Positions 60,211 through 64,000 of a stretch of DNA of 64,000 nucleotides are shown one piece after another (the stretch's first letter is position 1; each line of letters starts with the position of its first letter). Source of the stretch: Gordonia rhizosphera NBRC 16068. Lineage in GTDB: Bacteria; Actinomycetota; Actinomycetes; Mycobacteriales; Mycobacteriaceae. The translations under genes and the position numbers were made by a program. The notes under the pieces were generated by a model. The model did no database searches, was not told the origin of the DNA, and saw only the letters and a program-made list of their open reading frames with translations. The stretch spans positions 52,670 through 116,669 of the forward strand of contig NZ_BAHC01000213.1 in the NCBI RefSeq assembly GCF_000298195.1, given 5' to 3'.

Positions 60211-60915
60211 ATGTCCGTTCCGATTCAGCCGGTGCAGCAGCCGGCGGGTGAGCCGGGTGGCGAGCAGCGCCCCAAACGCCCTGACGCCGTCACCATCGCC
60301 GCCGAACTGTGGGCCGCGGTGATCCTCGGTCAGATCATCGGGTTCATCGCCCAGTACCCGACGATGCGTGATACCTGGGACCGTCAGATCGCGTCGATGC
60401 CCGCCGACACCCCGAAGGAAGAGCTCGACGTCCTCACGTCCTCCGCGCTGCTCATCACGGTCATGGCGGTGGCGGGTGTGGCGCTGACCGTCGTCTCGGT
60501 GACGCTGGTGCTGCTGACGCGGGCCGGCTACAACTGGGCCCGTATCGTCGTCGCCGCGATGGGGGTGTTCCTCGCCGTCAACGCGGGCTTCATGTTGTTC
60601 GGCGACGTCTCGCCGACGTGGGTGATGATCCCGCTGGTCATCAGCGGTGTCGCCGGGATCGGGTCGTCGGTGCTGCTGCTGCGCCGCGAATCCGAGCAGT
60701 ACTGCCGGGCGATGACGGCGTATCGTCGGCGCCCGCCGCGGCCTGCGCAACCGGCGTGGCCGCCGGCCGGGCCACCCAATGGCCCCTATTCGGGATATGG
60801 TCCGGGGCAGCCGCCGTATTGGCCGTATGGTGAGCCGCAGCAACCGCCTCCGGGGCCACCGCATGTGACCCGTCCGCCGTCGAATGAAGGAAACGAATTC
60901 CGTGGTCAGTCCTGA
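60211..60915 (+). CDS. Multi-pass membrane protein (probable Rv0513-like)
   Basis: 234 residues. A Pro/Gln-rich N-terminus is followed by four transmembrane helices (about residues 30-160). A Pro/Gly/Tyr-rich cytoplasmic tail ends it (PPYWPYGEPQQPPPGPP). Position after hemB suggests the Rv0513 counterpart. Function unknown. A TACCCT box 7 bp before the ATG suggests a leaderless message. Confidence 0.7.
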   Translation: MSVPIQPVQQPAGEPGGEQRPKRPDAVTIAAELWAAVILGQIIGFIAQYPTMRDTWDRQIASMPADTPKEELDVLTSSALLITVMAVAGVALTVVSVTLVLLTRAGYNWARIVVAAMGVFLAVNAGFMLFGDVSPTWVMIPLVISGVAGIGSSVLLLRRESEQYCRAMTAYRRRPPRPAQPAWPPAGPPNGPYSGYGPGQPPYWPYGEPQQPPPGPPHVTRPPSNEGNEFRGQS

Positions 60916-61306
60916 TCGCGCAGAGCGACCGAAGCTGGTCGTCTGGGCCTATCGTTGCTGGATCACCTCGGGCGTGTTGCTCGTGGTCCTGGGTGTGCTG
61001 CTCATCGTGCTCGGCCTGACCCTGACGGGGCCGACCCTCGGACCGGTCGGGATCGGCTTCATCGTCGCCGTCGTCGGGGCCGCCTACAACCTGCTCGGCA
61101 GCCGGGCCTACACCGGTGACGCCCGATGGCGATCGTCGCTGTCCGCGCTCACGCTGGTGATGACGGCGCTGCTGCTGTTCGTCAGCTTCGGGGTACCCAT
61201 CCTGGCGTTCGCGCTGCTGGCCTCGCTGGTCGGTCTGTTCGGGTCGCTGCTGGCCTACCGGCCCGACTCCGAGGCGTGGTTCACGGGTACACCGCAGAAG
61301 AAGTGA
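60902..61306 (+). CDS. Small membrane protein (probable Rv0514-like)
   Basis: 134 residues from the GTG at 60902, chosen for the GAAGGAAA site; an ATG at 60884 is possible. Four short hydrophobic helices fill most of it. Overlaps the previous gene by 14 bp and the next by 4 bp (GTGA). Function unknown. Confidence 0.68.
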   Translation: MVSPDRAERPKLVVWAYRCWITSGVLLVVLGVLLIVLGLTLTGPTLGPVGIGFIVAVVGAAYNLLGSRAYTGDARWRSSLSALTLVMTALLLFVSFGVPILAFALLASLVGLFGSLLAYRPDSEAWFTGTPQKK

Positions 61307-61941
61307 GTCGACGCGACGTGGCAGACTCCGACGACGCCGACGACGAGACCGTCGCGGATCCCGCGTCGGAGCTCGCGGCCTCTGTCGAGGCCACGCCGGA
61401 CGACATCCCTGCCGAGGACCCGTCCCCCGAGGACCCCGCCCCCGACAACGAGGGCGAGGTGCTCTTCGACGAACCGGGCGGCAGCTGGTGGGTGGTGGCG
61501 ATCGGCCCGGTGCTCATCGGTGCCGTGCTCGCGATGGAGATCGCCGGCCCGGGCCAGGTGCACTGGCTGGTGCTGACGATCTTCGCGGTGATCCTGATCG
61601 GATTCTCCGTGGTCCAGGTCCACGCGGCGCGCACCCACGTCAGCGTCCGGCTCACCGAGACCACCTTGCGGCAGGGCACCCGCACGCTGCCACTGAAGGA
61701 CATCAAGACCATCTACCCGCCGAACAACAGCGCCGAACACCAGGACTGGGAGTCGGCCCGCGCGCTCGGCGAGCTTCCCGCCGTCCCCCGGCGACGTAAA
61801 GGTGTCGGCCTGCGCCTCACCAACGGCACGCTCACCCAGGCCTGGGCGCGTGACGTCGACCGCTTCCGCGCCGAGCTGACCGAGGCGCATCAGGCGGTGC
61901 AGATGGGCCTGCCGCCGCGCGGCGCATCCCAGGACGACTGA
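61303..61941 (+). CDS. DUF3093-like membrane protein
   Basis: 212 residues. Acidic N-terminus (about 45), then FDEPGGSWWVVAIGPVLIG and a second helix. The soluble part has VSVRLTETTLRQGTRTLPLKDI and RRRKGVGLRLTNGTL. The W-rich start and PH-like part recall DUF3093. GTG start coupled to the previous gene. Function unknown. Confidence 0.65.
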   Translation: MSRRDVADSDDADDETVADPASELAASVEATPDDIPAEDPSPEDPAPDNEGEVLFDEPGGSWWVVAIGPVLIGAVLAMEIAGPGQVHWLVLTIFAVILIGFSVVQVHAARTHVSVRLTETTLRQGTRTLPLKDIKTIYPPNNSAEHQDWESARALGELPAVPRRRKGVGLRLTNGTLTQAWARDVDRFRAELTEAHQAVQMGLPPRGASQDD

Positions 61942-62037
61942 CCAGTCCGTAGCCGAGGTCAGCCTTCCGCGGTTCGGCGGGTGTTGTGCCGCATTCCGCG
62001 GAACGCAGGTGCGGACCGGCCTCGTGGCTTGCCCGCC

Positions 62038-64000
62038 TCAGCCGTGCGTGAGCATCGGCGCCGCCAGCAACGCCTCGGGGATGCCGAACGCGTCGACCAG
62101 ACTGCCGATATGTGGCCGCACCTCTCGGCACAGCTCGTTGACGCCGCGCCGGATGGCCTTGGCCCGCTCCACCGACACGTGGCGGTGCATCAGGAACCAG
62201 GACAGATCGTCCTCGAGCGCGGAGTACACGAACAGGTCGCAGACCGTCCCCAGCAACTCGGCGGCCGAGCGGGAGTCGCAGTCCTCGATGGCGCCGATGA
62301 AGGCCTCGAGCACCATCCGTTCCGTCCGCGCCCGACCCACCTTCAGCAGATGATCCTGCGCGTTGTTGAACACCTCGAAGGCCTCGTTGTCGTCGTCGAG
62401 GGCGCGACGCAGCCGCTGGGCACACGTGCGCACGAGGTGATCCTCTCGATTGCGGAACAACCGGATCTGGGTGCCGCGGTCGGTCAGGGGCGACTTCTCC
62501 GGGTCGTCGTCGGAACTCTCGAGCAGCGTCTGCACCACCTGCCGCGCGGCCGTCTTCTCGACGACGACATCGCGGGCCATCTCCGCGAAGAACCGCACCC
62601 AGCCCGTCGCCGACAGCCCTTGCACGTCCTCGGCATACGCGGACAGCAGTTCCTTGGCGACCAGTTGGGTCAGCACCGTGTTGTCGCCCTCGAAGGTGGT
62701 GAATACGTCGATGTCGCCGCGCAGGATCGGCAGCTGGTTCTCGTCGAGGTAGCCGGCACCCCCGCAGGCTTCGCGGCACACGTTGATGGTGTGCGACGCA
62801 TGCCAGGTGGCGTAGGCCTTCAATCCGGCTGCGTCGCTCTCGAGTTCACGCTGCCGCACCCCGTCGGGGTCGTCGGCGGCGCCGGTCTGCAGGTCGTGCA
62901 ACTCGGCGGTCACCTCGTTCTGGGCGCACCCGATTGCATACGATTTCGCGATGAGCGGCAACAACTTTCGCTGATGCGCCAGATAGTCCAGGACGATGAT
63001 CTCGTCGGTCTCGTCGGGCGCCTCGAACTGTTTGCGGATCAGCCCGTAACGCGTCGCCAACGTCAACGCCTTGCGCCCCGCGGCGCCGGCGGTCGCGGCG
63101 ACGGTGACCCTTCCGCGGATCAGCGTGCCCAGCATGGTGAAGAACCGGCGATTGCTGTCCTCGATCGGGGAGGTGTACGTCCCGTCGGCCTCGACGTCGC
63201 CGTAGCGGTTGAGCAGGTTCTCGGCCGGGATACGGACGTGATCGAAGACGATGCGCCCGTTGTCCACCCCCGCCAGACCACCCTTGTGGCCGCAGTCGCC
63301 GGTGGTGACGCCGGGCAGATCGTCGCCGTTGTCGTCGCGGATCGGCACCACGAAACAGTGCACGCCGCGGCTCGTCGGTTCCTCGTCGGGCCCACCGGTG
63401 ATGAGCTGCGCGAAGACCGCGGCGACTCGGGCGTGCGCGGCGGCACCGCCGATGTAGTCCTTGCGCGACGACGGTGTGGGCGAGTCGATCACGAACTCAC
63501 GGGTGTCGCGGTCGTAGTTCGCGGTCGTCTCCAGCGCCTGCACGTTGGAGCCGTGACCCGTCTCGGTCATCGCGAAACAGCCGAGGATGTCGAGGCCGAT
63601 GGTGTCGGCGACGTAGCGGTCGTGGTGGCGCGCCGTGCCGAGGTTGTCGATGGCGCCACCGAACAGTCCCCATTGCACGCCGGCCTTGACCATCAGCGAC
63701 AGGTCGGCGTAGCCGAGCATCTCGATCGCGGTGATCGATCCGCCGATGTCGCCGGTTCCGCCGTGATCGACCGCGAAACCCGCTGCGGCGAAACCCTCTT
63801 CGGCCAGCTGACGCATCACCTCGAGAGTGTGTTCACGGGCCTCGCCCAGTGTCCGGGACGGATCGGGAAGCAGGTCGGACCGGTCGGATTGTTCGCGGAC
63901 CCGCTCCCGTACCGACCGCCACCGGCCGTCGAGGACGTAGCGCAGGTTGTCGACGAGCAGGGCGCGCTCGTCGTCGGTGGGCCAAGGGAGTTCGTCGGCC
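62038..64000 (-). CDS. Acyl-CoA oxidase/dehydrogenase family protein (5' end outside window)
   Basis: The frame is open from the stop at 62038 to the window edge, about 654 residues, with no start that must be used (the GTG at 63819 is internal because TLGEAREHTLE precedes it in frame). Signatures: GCFAMTETGHGSNVQALET, GGLAGVDNGRIVFDHVRIP, CREACGGAGYLDENQLP, and the catalytic FEGDNTVLTQLVAKELL. This long form with two C-terminal helical parts is the acyl-CoA oxidase-like branch. It oxidises acyl-CoA at the alpha-beta position. Confidence 0.88.
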   Translation of the reverse strand, partial: ADELPWPTDDERALLVDNLRYVLDGRWRSVRERVREQSDRSDLLPDPSRTLGEAREHTLEVMRQLAEEGFAAAGFAVDHGGTGDIGGSITAIEMLGYADLSLMVKAGVQWGLFGGAIDNLGTARHHDRYVADTIGLDILGCFAMTETGHGSNVQALETTANYDRDTREFVIDSPTPSSRKDYIGGAAAHARVAAVFAQLITGGPDEEPTSRGVHCFVVPIRDDNGDDLPGVTTGDCGHKGGLAGVDNGRIVFDHVRIPAENLLNRYGDVEADGTYTSPIEDSNRRFFTMLGTLIRGRVTVAATAGAAGRKALTLATRYGLIRKQFEAPDETDEIIVLDYLAHQRKLLPLIAKSYAIGCAQNEVTAELHDLQTGAADDPDGVRQRELESDAAGLKAYATWHASHTINVCREACGGAGYLDENQLPILRGDIDVFTTFEGDNTVLTQLVAKELLSAYAEDVQGLSATGWVRFFAEMARDVVVEKTAARQVVQTLLESSDDDPEKSPLTDRGTQIRLFRNREDHLVRTCAQRLRRALDDDNEAFEVFNNAQDHLLKVGRARTERMVLEAFIGAIEDCDSRSAAELLGTVCDLFVYSALEDDLSWFLMHRHVSVERAKAIRRGVNELCREVRPHIGSLVDAFGIPEALLAAPMLTHG

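Overview
The window is 64 kb of GC-rich actinobacterial DNA. Many genes start with GTG or TTG, many neighbouring genes overlap by 4 bp (ATGA/GTGA), and several -10 elements lie so close to the start codon that leaderless transcription is likely. Two gene runs follow Mycobacterium tuberculosis gene order: mhuD to rlmB (like Rv3592 to Rv3579) and mshA to hemB (like Rv0486 to Rv0514). With MCE genes, mycothiol synthesis and 13E12-type HNH genes, this points to Mycobacteriales, most likely Gordonia or a close relative. The genus is inferred from sequence memory, not from a search.

Layout. 1-4.6 kb: the 3' half of an mce operon (mceD end, mceE, mceF and two Mce-associated proteins), ending at a hairpin. 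4.9-8.8 kb: a 13E12/DUF222 HNH protein under a perfect SOS box, an aldehyde dehydrogenase under a perfect KstR-type operator, and a LON-domain protein. 8.8-24.9 kb: mhuD, DUF427, hydrolase, mutY, canB, a membrane protein, an apparently inserted glutarate module (LacI regulator, glutaryl-CoA dehydrogenase, class III CoA-transferase), then disA, thioesterase, radA, lpqE-like, carD, ispD, ispF, cysS and rlmB. 24.9-33.9 kb: accessory segment with a 21-bp repeat array, pxpA, a type-B carboxylesterase, a hydrolase, a DUF2599 lipoprotein, a metal ABC transporter with a Zur-like site, and a P450-TetR pair. 34-62 kb: mshA, ybjN, APC permease, gpmA, small GNAT, senX3-regX3, Rv0495c-like gene, ppx, a long acidic membrane protein, an epimerase-like gene, a thioesterase-like gene, proC, a small HTH protein, ribosomal protein bS22, galE-like, acyltransferase, alcohol dehydrogenase, serB-like, glutaredoxin-like, and the rex-hemACDB haem operon under a perfect Rex operator. 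Three small membrane proteins follow, and the window ends inside an acyl-CoA oxidase/dehydrogenase on the minus strand.

Functional logic. Core metabolism (haem, isoprenoid, mycothiol, proline) is mixed with stress signalling (c-di-AMP, RadA, CarD, SOS, Rex, phosphate sensing). The least ordinary features are non-coding: five distinct tandem or palindromic repeat families lie between genes. One is read in frame as the C-terminal tail of IspD, and another is a 52-bp unit that begins inside hemB and copies its 3' end. I saw no tRNA, rRNA, insertion sequence, CRISPR array or prophage. I found no clear multi-gene defence or otherwise unprecedented system; the best candidates for new biology are the repeat arrays and the glutarate module.
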